The position numbers and the translations under genes were made by a program. From Rhizodiscina lignyota (taxonomy: Eukaryota > Ascomycota > Dothideomycetes > Aulographales > Rhizodiscinaceae), in the NCBI GenBank assembly GCA_010015805.1, contig ML978126.1, positions 1,550,001 through 1,614,000 on the forward strand: a stretch of DNA of 64,000 nt, read 5' to 3'. Of this stretch, positions 23,055 to 34,111 are shown piece after piece. Numbering within the stretch: position 1 is the stretch's first letter; each line of letters begins with the position of its first letter. The notes below the pieces were generated by a model that saw only the letters and a list, made by a program, of their open reading frames with translations, had not been told where the DNA came from and searched no databases.

Positions 23055-24166
23055 TGGCTTCCACGAGAAGACAGCCCAAGGAGGCTCCAGTCAAAAAGCT
23101 CCGGCACTGGACGGCAGAGTGAAGAAAAGAGCCTTGTAGTCTCAGTAGATAAATCGATCCATCGATTTCATGGGGATAAGAGCACTGATCGAGGATGAAG
23201 ATGTTTCAGAGCAGCAGGTCCAACAGGCCGTCTCTCAGGAGCCAGCACGTGTAGACTCCTCAGACGATGGAAAGCGTAACGAGTGATGGCACGAAGATGA
23301 GAAACTATATTGATTGCGTGGTGGATTTAATTGATTACGATGAAATGTCTGAGAGGCGTGGAGCCAGCAGTAAGTCTCAATTTTGATCTTGAAGGTTGGA
23401 CACACTGACATGCTTGCTAATAGATAGGCACTGGCGAGCTCCAGAGCCCTTTGTCGGAGTGCAAACAAACGCACATACGCTCGCAGAGTCAATCAATTTT
23501 GACACTGATGCTGCTTTATTGGACTTGGTGCTCAACTAGGGCAAGAGTGGAATTGCTTTCCGGCGTAGCAAAGCAACGGTGCGCCAATCGCACCGAGTCA
23601 ACCACTGTCGTAAACATCCACATCCCGAAGCGCTCGAGCTCGCCTACGATAGTGTTATACATGTTGCCACGTCCGTTGCGGAGGAATATCGCGGCACTGA
23701 CAGGCCTTAGGAGGACGTAGCGGACAATTTGTTAGATAAGATCTCGAGGGCGAACGGAAAGCGGGTCATCTAGAGAAAGGTTGGGATGCCAGTTCGAGTA
23801 TCGATCGGTTGGATAGTGATGCTTTCGAGCTCAAAGCATATAACATCGAATTCCTTCCAGCAAGCTCGGAGTATTTGGAAAGTTGAGTCCCAGGCAGTGA
23901 GAGTGAAGAGGATAGCGAGGACGACAACGCGTATGGCAGCGAGGATGACAATGAAAAACACCACCAAGACCACAGCGAATAAGCCGCGGGCTGCGACGAT
24001 GATCTGGCAACTGAGTATCCGACACCGAAGGGTCTTGTGACCTGTAATAATATCCTCATTATTCCGTGAGTTGTTTACTAACGCATCTAGTGTTTTCCAC
24101 TATGAACACCAAATCTGAGCGTGCGCAGTCAAATTTACGAGCCTTCATGGGCGTTCAATAAGGGAC
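23055..24166 (+). pseudogene. Decayed intron-containing gene of unknown family
   Basis: Fragments of one plus-strand gene can be followed through several frames. It begins with a plausible start, MASTRRQPKEAPVKKL, and stops soon after. The segment NYIDCVVDLIDYDEM precedes a perfect-looking intron (GTAAGTC...TTGCTAATAG). Then RHWRAPEPFVGVQT and SINFDTDAALLDLVLN continue in one frame broken by stops near 23537 and 23708. A last part has LKAYNIEFLPASSEYLE, an acidic tract (SESEEDSEDD) and two more stops, with a second intron-like GTGAGT...CATCTAG. The reading is coherent apart from nonsense codons and a frameshift, so this is a dead gene rather than noise. I do not recognise the family. Acidic and basic tracts suggest a nuclear protein. 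Confidence 0.6.
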
Positions 24167-24905
24167 AGAAGCGCAAGCACCGGCGACACGCAGCGTAAGA
24201 GCATATTTAAATAAGCATTGTTTAAATTCTTCTATTTATCTAATGTTTGAAGAGGTTGTCCGCTTGTTCTGAACAACCTCCAGCCAATGGGGTAGTGGCT
24301 GGATGTGTGTAGTAAAGCGTTTCGATATTAGCATCAACTGGAGTTGCCTCATCCATAGGGAAGTAGAATGAGGAGGCCAGCAAGCGGCAAAGGTGTAGAT
24401 TGCTCTTCCATCGGATTTCCCCTGCGCGGCCAGAAAGGAAAGAGAACTGGAGAAAAAGGAAGAGAATTGGGCTCACATCTGGAAGAATTTATAGGCAGCA
24501 TGAAGGGGCTACCCGGAGTTCTCCGCACCGACATCGGGCGGTTCTGGTGTCTTCACAGAATGGACATGGTGGCAGTGCTTGTATGTGTACGTGTGTATGT
24601 ATATAGGCTTGTAGGCTCGGGAGGTGCTACTTTGGGAGACAAAATAGAACGCTTCAACGTCTCCGAGAACGGAAGATATTTCGAGATATTACATAGGCGT
24701 AACGAAGCAAGAAGCATTTAGATATAGCTATGTAGAAAACAAACGATCATTTACTTCTTCGATAGCTTGCTTAATGCCCTTTGTCCCATTGAGTAGCGTT
24801 CGATATTGAGCTCGCGTTCGGACTCGGTCCTTTCTCGGCAACTTCCTGGCCTCGACTCCTATTTCGCCTATTTCCAGGGGGCTTGATAGCTTTCAATTAG
24901 CTACA
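24167..24905. other. Intergenic upstream of coiled-coil gene
   Basis: About 740 bp with short opposing open frames and no motif. The last 60 bp contain the leader of the next gene. Confidence 0.35.
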
Positions 24906-25665
24906 ATGTCCCATAAACGCATCATCTCCGTCAATTCGAGCGATATCTCTGATCCAGCAAGGCACAAAGCAGCTCGACAGATGCCTCCAGCTGCCGAGGA
25001 GCCCACGGCTGACCAATTGAAGGTAGAGGTAGCGCAGCTCAACGAGTATATCGATGAAGTCCATAACTTCATTGACAGTCTCCATGTCGCTTCAAGTATG
25101 GTACCACTCCATGGCCGCACGAGTAAATGAATTCTCACTGATTGGCGTGGCAGAGGCGCCTCCAGCAATTCAAGAACGTTTGAACAAGCGTGCGGGAGCG
25201 GCCTCTAAACTTGAGAAATCTATCCGCGCCAACATCGACCTCGTTTCCAGCAAGTTTGACGACCTTGTTCTAGATGCTAAACATACCGGCGTCACTTGCG
25301 ATGATATTAGCGAGGCGATGCTGCCATACGTTGATCAGATATCCCAACTATCCCGACTACAAGATCCGGAAGCGCTCCGGCTGGCACAGGAGCTACTCTT
25401 GGACCTCGCCGATAATACAACCTCAGGCATAGGAGATGGCATGGCAGCTTGTGGATATGGAGATAGGCCATCTGATCCAAAATGCGACGAATTACTGTAT
25501 AACATTCTGGAGAAGAGAGCGGACGTCTTCGACATGGAGAACGAGGCGGTACAACAGGCGAAGAAGAGGATAGAGGACCAAAAGCGAAAACTCGAAAACT
25601 ACGGAATTGAACCGTGGTTTCCGCGAAGCCTTGACTTGCTTCGAGAGTTTGAGTACTCGTACTAG
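24906..25665 (+). CDS. Hypothetical helical protein
   Basis: Two exons, 24906–25095 and 25154–25665 (702 nt, 233 aa), joined across a 58-nt intron GTATGG...GGCGTGGCAG. The N-terminus is MSHKRIISVNSSDISDPARHK. Most of the protein is predicted helical by eye, with heptad-like runs EVAQLNEYIDEVHNFIDSL, LEKSIRANIDLVSSKFDDLV and AVQQAKKRIEDQKRKLENYG. There is no signal peptide or transmembrane segment. I do not recognise the family. The gene converges on the alpha/beta hydrolase gene. Confidence 0.65.
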
Positions 25666-25865
25666 TATGGATCTCATCCAATTCCTATAGTTTGTCTTTT
25701 GCGCTAACAATAAGCATCGTACAGAACCAGCTTCCTTGGAAAATTCTCGCAAATGTTCAGGCTCTTGATGGAGCTTTGTACCATAGCATAAAAGCAGAAT
25801 GAAGCGGTTCGGCTCGTTTCAGGCGAGCCCACTGGCACATGGCGTAATTTGCGAGATGGCTCGCC

Positions 25866-26852
25866 TTAGCTCGTTGATCTCTCGAACTCCTTCGCTCGTC
25901 CTGTAGCAACCGCCCATCCAAACGCCGAGAGCACAACTTGTTGCGCCGCATGGCTCAATTCCAGACAATGTGGTGCGTGCGCAACCAACATTGTTGAAGC
26001 CGCGGGACCACGACCATTCTTAAGCTTCTGAAGCGCGCCGACAAACTCTGCCTGTTTGGCACGGCCATCCGGTCCCCACATTGGTCCACTCTCCTCTAGC
26101 ATGTGCAAAACTGGCACTTCCACCTCTTGCGCATATTTCTCCCAGTATGTGGACCACTGCCACGCAATATCGTAGAATTCTGCCTGAGGCGCCGCTTGGT
26201 CGATTTCGGGAGATAGCGCAAAGACCTCCTCAGGAGCAAAGTCTCGGCCTGGACCATTGATCATTACTGCGTCCTTCACATCGATTGGGAAACCCGTTGG
26301 GCCATCTGCGATAGTGGGTGGTGCAGGGCCGCCGACTGCAGCTGACGACGCGATGCTTGACACAATTACGCCGGCCAAGGTGTATGGAAGCGGATTTCCA
26401 CTCTTGAACGTTTTGGAATATGCGGCCGCCGCTATTGTCACAATGGCGGCGCCGGTTCCATGGCCGTACAGGACGACATTCTTGATTGGAACAGCGTCAC
26501 TCACGGTCTTCAGTACCGCGGGAACAATGGTCTCCACAATATACGGCCCTTGTGCCTGCATCCACGTTTGCTTGGATGCATCGTACTCAGGCATTGGACT
26601 GGAGCCGCTGTAGCTCGGACGATTTAGCGCCACGAATGGGATATCCAGATCCTCTGCGAGTTTGAGCGGTGACGCGGTTGGGTGGGCATCGAAGTACTTC
26701 GCATCATAACAGCCGCCTGGTAGACCGATGATGAGAGTTTGCGGTGCGTAAGGAGTTATTTTCCGCGTTGCATGGCTGGCCTTTCCGGTAATGATTCGAT
26801 CGCCTGGAAGCTGGAAGACGACTCCTCCGCTTGATTGCATCGATTGTGCCAT
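25866..26852 (-). CDS. Alpha/beta hydrolase fold protein with altered nucleophile elbow
   Basis: A single exon of 328 aa. The fold is suggested by the early strand LIIGLPGGCYDAKYFD (oxyanion-type turn), ALNRPSYSGSSPMPEYD, and the elbow NVVLYGHGTGAAIV. The usual GxSxG here is GHGTG, so glycine stands where the nucleophile serine should be. A candidate acid lies in VEVPVLHMLEESG and a candidate histidine in VAHAPHCLELSH. A lipase or esterase of normal mechanism is therefore unlikely. It could be a non-hydrolytic member, such as a lyase-type or binding protein, or a dead enzyme. The frame is intact and has a normal start (MAQSMQSSGGVVFQL). The substrate is unknown. Confidence 0.75.
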   Translation of the reverse strand: MAQSMQSSGGVVFQLPGDRIITGKASHATRKITPYAPQTLIIGLPGGCYDAKYFDAHPTASPLKLAEDLDIPFVALNRPSYSGSSPMPEYDASKQTWMQAQGPYIVETIVPAVLKTVSDAVPIKNVVLYGHGTGAAIVTIAAAAYSKTFKSGNPLPYTLAGVIVSSIASSAAVGGPAPPTIADGPTGFPIDVKDAVMINGPGRDFAPEEVFALSPEIDQAAPQAEFYDIAWQWSTYWEKYAQEVEVPVLHMLEESGPMWGPDGRAKQAEFVGALQKLKNGRGPAASTMLVAHAPHCLELSHAAQQVVLSAFGWAVATGRAKEFERSTS

Positions 26853-27671
26853 AGCGAACCAATCTCTTCACCAGTCTTCCTCTTGCTTTTCCTGCAGATG
26901 GCGTTTGCAATCACATCCTGAAGACGAATCCAGCGGATTTGGACCATTTATTCATATTTCGTCCGATAACATGTGGCCGCACCATTTTCGATTTTTAGCT
27001 ATCTCCGCCATTTCCATGGGAGCGTGCTCAGGATTCCTGGCCCCTAAGCGTCCTGAAGTACTATTAGGGTTTCCAAGTGCGTCCCTGGACTCCCTGCAAC
27101 GGATCGTGCCAACCCTGACGCCTCCACCATTCCTAATCCGGGCCCCAGTTATTCTATTTCTCTCCCTACTTTGTCCAGTGATGTTGAGTCCTTATCTGCA
27201 AGTGGATGTCTTTTAACAAAACTTCTTGCACTAATCATTTGTAGCGTGTGGTGCGAAGCCGTTCGGTCTCCGTTGCTGACGTAAGGGCGACTCGCGCGAG
27301 TATGGAATTCCGCCGGAGATACCTCTCGCTCGGATATTGGAGTTATGTATGAGCAGGATGGTTCGCCCGGCGGACCATCCCACAACATCCGATTACCGAT
27401 CAGGGTATTTGGTCTGGGGCAATGAACAGCGTTCGGGGCTGTAAGAACAAGATATGAGTAAAGAAAGCTGCTTCCTTACTTACATACAATAGACTCAAGC
27501 CCGCCTCGCAAATAAGAAGAAAACGCCACAAGATCCGAGCTTCGGAAATCAATCAATATTCATAAGACATGTCATTGGAGATTTCAAGAGCACCAATATG
27601 CATATAATCTAGCCGTGGTTGTGTAGAGAAACAGAAACCATTGAAGAGAGTAAACACCAATATGGAAAAGT
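26853..27671. other. Intergenic between two minus-strand genes
   Basis: About 820 bp. It includes the hydrolase upstream region. Nothing coding is recognised. Confidence 0.35.
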
Positions 27672-28483
27672 TTAAACCAGCCTAGCCGCCACCCAAAAAT
27701 CAGCCTTAAATGCCATAAAAAAAATCAACCCCTTTGGACACCCCATAGAAATGATGCAGGTCTGTGTGAGCATTTGCTCAACGTCGCTGATGCTCCTGTG
27801 TTGGATGTGTAAGTAGTGACTCTTATCTCGAATGATCAAAGGTCTGCTAACCAGCATTGCAGTTTGCGCAAACTTTTTCCTTCCAACGTTGTTCTGTTTC
27901 CCAACGCGCTTGATGAGGCCCGCCCGCTTCCTCTTTTTCGCCGTCATCTTGACCATATTGGCTTGCTGGTTGGTTTGAGAAGCAGCGACACCAACTTGCT
28001 GGCCAGAAGCAGCGACACCGGTGTGCGAACCAGAAGCAGCGACATCGGATTGCGAGCCAGAGACATGTCGTTCACCGCTGGTGGTAACACCATTGGAACA
28101 GTCCTTATCACTCTGAATAGCTTCGACAATTCCCTGGTCATACCGACACCTCAGTTTGTCCAGCGAGACGCCTTCGAATTTCGCTTTGGCTTCGAGGTTG
28201 TGCCCATCCACGTATGGGTGGTCGTCGCAGCCCCAACGGCAATTGAACTGCCTCATGCATTGCTTGCAGGTTCCGACATGGCCATTCTTGTAGCAGCGAG
28301 CGACGGGAATCTTGTTGCATTCATGGCTATTCCTGATCGGCGTTCAAGCCCACCATTTGTCGGACTTTCTTCTTACCAGTGATGGTTAAAACGAGAGCGT
28401 CCAGTAGCTAGTGTTCGTCCAAGTCCCACTGTCGACATGACCGATCGCTCATGATTGAGGTTTGGCTCCAACATGAACGGCAT
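27672..28483 (-). CDS. Cysteine-rich hypothetical protein with short VAAS repeats
   Basis: Two exons, 28483–28377 and 28332–27672 (768 nt, 255 aa), with a 44-nt intron GTAAGA...GATCAG. The start chosen is MPFMLEPNLNHERSV; an upstream in-frame ATG would add 36 residues. After the splice comes a Cys/His cluster: HECNKIPVARCYKNGHVG, CKQCMRQFNCRWGCDDH, which could bind zinc but fits no finger family I know. Then three imperfect units, SDVAASGSH, TGVAASGQQ and VGVAASQTN, form an internal repeat, followed by a basic patch KKRKRAGLIKR that may be a nuclear signal. A second intron (GTTAGC...CACACAG) may remove part of the C-terminus, so the end is uncertain. Function unknown. Confidence 0.55.
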
Positions 28484-28854
28484 CTTGTATGATTTTGGCT
28501 CGTTTGTCGATGATTGCTTAGGGGCGCGTTGTGCTTGCAGAGAAAGAGGTTGTTTGATTCTAAGTTTCAAAAAGAAGACGTTTATATACAAAGCGAAATT
28601 CTCTTCGACTCAGGACTACCTGACAGTGTTCGCCACTGGTATTGTGAAATTTCGGCATACACTTATTGTTTTCGATAACTAGGCAACACTTCACCAGTCA
28701 CCATGCACGGGATCTCGTGTTCAGAGTATTATTATTCATTTATTGAAGCATTGTCATTTATTTATTTCTCTTTATTCCAGGAATCCCGGACTGCCCAACA
28801 CGGCCATTACCTTACATTCGATTCAGGCCAACAGAGCAGAAGTACATTACCCTA
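28484..28854. other. Divergent intergenic interval
   Basis: About 370 bp between two divergent starts. No motif recognised. Confidence 0.35.
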
Positions 28855-30558
28855 ATGGCTATCAAACTCTTCAAAGATCCCGCTGGTTTCATCACCACCA
28901 AGGTCAACGAGATCAAAAAGCACGTCTCCGGAAAGCTAATCAAGGAAGAACCAGGAGAAGAGCCAACACCCAATCATCTCCCGAGCAAGTGTAAGGTACT
29001 TCGCAGGTGCGTCAGCAAAGCAAAGCACGCTATGAAATGTACCAATCGTGCAATATTTCATCGCCAAGTTAGCGATGATGATGATCAAGCCAGCAATGAG
29101 GCTCCTTTCGTACTCCGAATCACGCCTCCAAAAGAAATCCCCCCTCTATCAGATCCGCCAGCTTATCAGTCTGATGATTCAGAAGACCCTGAGACCAGGA
29201 TTTGGGGGCCAGTGTTGCACATCCCAGATGAGCGATACATAGCACTGGCGCTGAAGCATGGTCCCATCTGCGTTCCCTGCGAGGACGGCTGGTTCAAAGC
29301 CACGGAGGCTAGAGTCATAGGCCATACACGTGGTGCCAGTAACCGCATTACGTTCATTGAGTACAACGACCCAGACAACACAAGGATTGTTGTCCGCGTG
29401 CCATCGTGCGGCTGGCGTCGGGTGTGGATGCCTATTGACGGCGAAGCGATCGTGAATCAGGTGAAGGTCATGAAGTATCTGAAACGCAAGACTGGAATCC
29501 CTATCCCAGAAGTCATCAGCTACGACACAACAATTGATGACAATGTTCTCGGAGCACCGTACATCATGATGGAGTGCATGGAAGGCGAAGCCGTTTGTGT
29601 TGCTTGGTGGGATGAGGAAGAACCGATTCCATTGGAGCAGAAGCGCCAGAATATTATGAAGTCACTTGCCGAAACCATGGTCAAGCTCCGAGATTTAAAG
29701 TTTGACAAAATCGGGTCATTGTACTTTGAAGATTTTGATGATGGCACAATCGGCGAACCTTGGATCGGCGGCCAAATCAGCGTTATGCCGGGTATGTTGG
29801 AGCGAGACGACGAATATCTCCAGACGAGAAAGGAAGACCTGATCTTCCCGGAATATGGAACTTCTCAAGAGTTCATGCGCGAGGTGTTGGACATCTACCG
29901 TAGTCGGGAACTCAAGTATTGGGGTGACCCCTTCTACGATGGGAGACGCAATATAATCCACGGACTTCATAAGCTGTATTCCATTATCATTGATTACATG
30001 CCCTTCTCGGAGCTCACAGCTGAACTAGGAGCAGAACCAGAGCATTTCGTCATCGCACCGCCAGATTTTGATCAGCAAAACATAATAGTCGATAAGCTTG
30101 GAAATATCACTGGTCTTATTGACTGGGACGTCGTCAAGACTGTCCCGCGCTTCAAAGGTTGGGCCGCCCTCCCTCGCTGGCTCCAGCAGGACTGGTATGA
30201 TCGATATCAGTGGCCAGACTGGGAACAGAGGCGAGGCCCGACGATGTCACCAAGCGAGTTGTGTTGCTACCGCCAACAATACACCAAGTACATGCGAGAA
30301 GCCTGCACAGCCGTTAGTGGCGGCCAAGACGGCGAGGAAATTGACGAGTGGAGATTCACGTCTCGCTCTCACCTCTACGATCGCGTCTTTGAGACGGTTG
30401 GCGAAGACGGAATGGATGGTTTCCTGGAGAAGCTGTTGGAATTGTTCGTCCCAAGGGCATGGAAGGCCACTTTCATATCAAACCTAGGGCAGTATGGATT
30501 TGCGCCCGGACAGGAGGAGTTATTGCGCAATAAAATTAATGAGATTCTTGCGTATTGA
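28855..30558 (+). CDS. Aminoglycoside phosphotransferase-like (APH) family protein
   Basis: A single exon of 567 aa. The N-terminal 120 residues are a low-complexity lead (KKHVSGKLIKEEPGEEPTP, then DDDDQASNEAP). The APH fold begins around WFKATEARVIGHTRG, with VNQVKVMKYLKRKTGIPIPEV as the nucleotide-side lobe and GAPYIMMECMEGEAV as the hinge region. The catalytic stretch is FVIAPPDFDQQNIIVDK followed by ITGLIDWDVV. The aspartate in PDFD and the metal-binding IDWD are present, while the histidine usual just before the catalytic loop is proline. Fungal genomes carry many such proteins. They are not drug-resistance genes by default, and their substrates are mostly unknown. The frame is intact. 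Confidence 0.85.
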   Translation: MAIKLFKDPAGFITTKVNEIKKHVSGKLIKEEPGEEPTPNHLPSKCKVLRRCVSKAKHAMKCTNRAIFHRQVSDDDDQASNEAPFVLRITPPKEIPPLSDPPAYQSDDSEDPETRIWGPVLHIPDERYIALALKHGPICVPCEDGWFKATEARVIGHTRGASNRITFIEYNDPDNTRIVVRVPSCGWRRVWMPIDGEAIVNQVKVMKYLKRKTGIPIPEVISYDTTIDDNVLGAPYIMMECMEGEAVCVAWWDEEEPIPLEQKRQNIMKSLAETMVKLRDLKFDKIGSLYFEDFDDGTIGEPWIGGQISVMPGMLERDDEYLQTRKEDLIFPEYGTSQEFMREVLDIYRSRELKYWGDPFYDGRRNIIHGLHKLYSIIIDYMPFSELTAELGAEPEHFVIAPPDFDQQNIIVDKLGNITGLIDWDVVKTVPRFKGWAALPRWLQQDWYDRYQWPDWEQRRGPTMSPSELCCYRQQYTKYMREACTAVSGGQDGEEIDEWRFTSRSHLYDRVFETVGEDGMDGFLEKLLELFVPRAWKATFISNLGQYGFAPGQEELLRNKINEILAY

Positions 30559-31498
30559 ATGCATTGGTATCTAGCCGCAAGTAACTATTGGCTATCGCTT
30601 CACATCATTATCTGGCAGCAATCTCATGTGAAGGACAAAAGGGCTGCTCAGTGTATATTTAATCGAGCTTTCTGAGATGCTCTCATTTGCGTTGAAGAAT
30701 AAGACTCGTTCATATTACAACCGTTCTAGCGTTTTCGCTGTTGGTCGTTTATACATAGAGGAAAATTAGTGAGGCCACTCTCCGACTCTACAAATACGTG
30801 TGACTCGCTACAGAAACACAACCTAGCGCCATAAGCAAACTGTAAGATGACAGAAGCCGGAGAACTTACTACAGCTGTTCAGTTAATCGGGCCTAAGAAT
30901 TGTTTGACACGTCATCATTATGCCCGCCCAGCCCAATACAGACGACCCGTGTAATCGATGCTCACGATGTTTAGATACTTGTGATGTAATTCAATCAGGT
31001 GTCTTTTGACAAGGTGTTTTAAACAATGCTCAATTATCTGACACGTCGAGCTCCAATGCGTATTTGACATTCACGATAAATCAACATTCAGCATGATGTA
31101 CACACCAGGAAGAATCTAAACTTGCAAAAATCCCCTGTCGAATCTTCTTCCTTCATCCACTTACCAAAACCACTCTCTGGACGATCTATTTGCCATTTGT
31201 TCTCGCGCAAACACTTCGACGGTCTATGCATATTAAGTCTCATTTTATGCATATTGGGAAACTTCGCCTGTTTGGCTCGTTACCCAAACAAGTACCAAGC
31301 AGAAATATAATTTCCAATCACCTCAGATGTGGACTATTTACATGCTGCCTCGACCCTCCGTTCAGCTCAACTTTTCACCCATCCATCGCAGCTCTACAAG
31401 GTATTTCTCAGCGATCATTTCATCATTCATTGTACTGCAACAATATTCTGAGGGGTTGGAATTCTGTCGGCTTCAAACAACCACAGAATATCAGCAGC
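30559..31498. other. Intergenic
   Basis: About 940 bp. An open frame upstream of 31499 continues in phase with the next gene but its codons look unlike coding sequence, so I treat it as leader. No gene seen. Confidence 0.35.
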
Positions 31499-33577
31499 AT
31501 GGTAGACAAGACGTCGAATCCACCGCTAGTTTCATCAACACCCCGTGGCGGACAACCTACCCCGAACAAAATGCCGATAGTTATCGGCCTCTATGGAATT
31601 CCCGGCTCTGGGAAAACATTCCTGCTCTCTCAGCTGAAGCATGAACTCGGACAAGGAGAGTTTGCGTTCTACGAGGGTTCCAAAGTGATCGGTACTCTTG
31701 TCCCCGGTGGCCTTGATGCTTTCAAGAAACTGGACGAGCAAGAGAAGCTTTAATGGCGACAGTTCGCCATCGACACAATTCGCAACGAGTGCATCTTCAA
31801 CGGAAAAGCCGCCGTCGTCACTGGCCATTTCATGTTCTGGCCAGAGGAGGAAGACTCCGTGCCTTCAGTGCTAAACCAGAACGACATGGACACATTCACG
31901 CACATCCTCTACCTCGATGTCCCTCCTGAGACTGTCGTACAGCGTCGTATCAATGATACTACGAGAGATCGTCCTTCAGTATCGGCTACACATCTGCGAA
32001 AATGGCTTGAGGCGGAGCAATCCCAGCTACGAGACATCTGCCGCGAACACGAGATTTTGTTCTTGTCTGTATCCATGGAGAAGATGCCTTTGAGCAGGAT
32101 GCTCGCAATTCTGCATGATTTTCGACACCATGACGAGAATCACAATATGTCCAAGGCAATCAACAAGCTGGAAGAGGGTCTGCTCGCTGCGAGGGGATGA
32201 GGCAAACTGGAGACAATGCTGGTCATCGATGCTGATAAGACACTGGCCGCAGAGGATGCTGGCAAGTTGTTCTGGGAGAGTGTATCTGGTCAGTGGAAAC
32301 ACTGGGCAAATGTTGACCGTTCTCCACTCAAGTCTCTTTTCAGCAGCCCATTGGGTTACTCCTACACCGCGTTTCGCCAGGCATCGTTGCTCTACGAACA
32401 GGCTGCCAACGACGAAGGATTCGAGTGGATCTGCAGGGATGTCGAGCAGTACGTGACTATGCACTCGGAATTCGCTCTTCTCTTGGGCCTGGTACAGGAG
32501 CAACCACACGTCGGAGTAGCGATTGTTACATGTGGCCTGCGTCGAGTTTGGGAGATCTTGTTTGCTAAAGCAGGTCTTCTGGATCGTGTAACGATCATTG
32601 GAGGAGGCCGTATCAAAGACGAGTTCGTCGTTACGCCTCAAGTAAAGGCTGCCCTGGTTTCTCATTTGCAGGAAGTCCACAAGCTCAAGGTCTGGGCTTT
32701 CGGCGACAGCCCACTGGACTTGGAAATGATGAAAAAGGCGGATCAAGCTGTGGTCGTGACGGGTGATGAGAAGATGAGGAGCAGGACGATGGATGCAGCT
32801 TTGGAAAACGCTATCGGTAATACACAACTCCGTGCCCTGCAGGTTCTATTGCCGAAAGGAGCATCTCCACGACTGAACACAGTCATGCTTCCAACGGTCT
32901 CGTTTACGGATCCGAACTTCCTCGATGCAATTCTCCGCCGCCACCATCGACAGACTCGTCAAGTCCTCCATGCGACAGACAGGAACGCAGCCAAGCTACT
33001 AATGACGCCAATGCGCGATGCAAGGGTCGCCGGACCACAGCTGAGGGAAGCTCATCGGCGTGTGGGGTGGTACCTGGGAACAGAGTTCTTGGCTGAAGCG
33101 GTTGACACCGAGGAATACTCGATCCCGCATGTCCAAGGCAATGAGACTAGCGGCTATCGCCTTACAGGCGAGGAGAAGACGTTGATTGTGGCGCTGATGC
33201 GCGGTGGAGAGCCTATGGCTTTTGGCGTGAGCGATGCTTTCCCCCCGGCGATGCTTCTCCATGCGCGCGGTGTGGAAGACGTGAAGGAGGAGCACCTGCA
33301 GGAGAGGCACAACGTGGTGTTGGTAGACTCGGTGGTAAACAGCAGCGACACGGTCGTACAATTCGTGGAGCATATCCGCGCTCTGCATCCCGCCGCGCGG
33401 ATCGTGGTAGTTACTGGCGTCGTGCAAGCAGAATGTCTTACTACCAGTACGCTTGCTCAGCTACTCGTCGAGGAAAAGCTTTGTCTCGTTGCGCTTCGCA
33501 TCTCTGACAACAAGTACACTGGAAAAGGTACTACGGACACTGGGAACCGTCTGTTAAACACCACGCAGCTACCATGA
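31499..33577 (+). pseudogene. Kinase/HAD phosphatase/uracil phosphoribosyltransferase fusion with two in-frame stops
   Basis: One reading frame from 31499 to 33577 holds three domains, but a TAA (31751–31753) and a TGA (32198–32200) interrupt it. First comes a P-loop kinase-like domain with the Walker A GIPGSGKT and a later RRINDTTRDRPS segment. Next is a HAD domain with MLVIDADKTLAAED (DxDxT) and FGDSPLDLEMMKKAD. Last is a uracil-phosphoribosyltransferase-like domain with LMRGGEPMAFGVSD and VVLVDSVVNSSDTVVQF. Fungal fusions of this order are known. Conservation continues unbroken across both stops (EQEKL-stop-WRQFAIDTIRN; LLAARG-stop-GKLETMLVIDAD), and each stop is one C-to-T change from a sense codon. 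No intron fits around either stop. It is most likely a recent pseudogene. Confidence 0.78.
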
Positions 33578-34111
33578 TTCTCTTTCGGCGCTTGGCTTCT
33601 CTACTGCTCTTAGATACCGGTTGCTTATATCATAGTTGTAGACAATTCTACAGCAATTTCGTTTGAAGATTCAGTGTGCCAGCTGTGTCGAGGGTGACAA
33701 ATAAGTTAGCTACAACTTTCAAGACGCTAAAGGAGCCGAGACGCGAACACTTTACAGAAGGGAGAATCAAACCTTCATAGCTGCTCTCTTCCCCTCAAGG
33801 AGCAGGTTCATTTGTCTTTAGTTGTTACAGCTTCCCCGCGGCTTGAGTGAATGTCCGTATCTCTGATAGAGCCTACAAGTTGTTTAACTATGTCGCATTC
33901 TTCATCGACACTCCAACAAAAGTACAATGTGACTTTCAGATTTTGTCTTCCTTCCTTCGTAGGCAAAATTTGCTGACGTTCACGTACTTAGATTTGGCTC
34001 AATTATGTTTCGATCGCTCTTCCAAGGGGAGAGAAAGGAGGCGAAAGCGTAGAGATAAGCAATAAGGCCGGCGTACTGTATGATTCCTATGCTGAAACAT
34101 TTCGTTCATGA
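33578..34111. other. Intergenic before the degenerate repeat
   Basis: About 530 bp, no gene recognised. Confidence 0.35.

Noticed and set aside
28855-30558. Antibiotic-resistance gene
   Set aside because: APH-like proteins are a large fungal family; nothing indicates aminoglycoside substrate or transfer.
31190-31498. Upstream extension of the kinase/HAD/UPRT frame
   Set aside because: Open by chance in the leader; residues show no family resemblance, and the start at 31499 precedes the P-loop at the usual distance.
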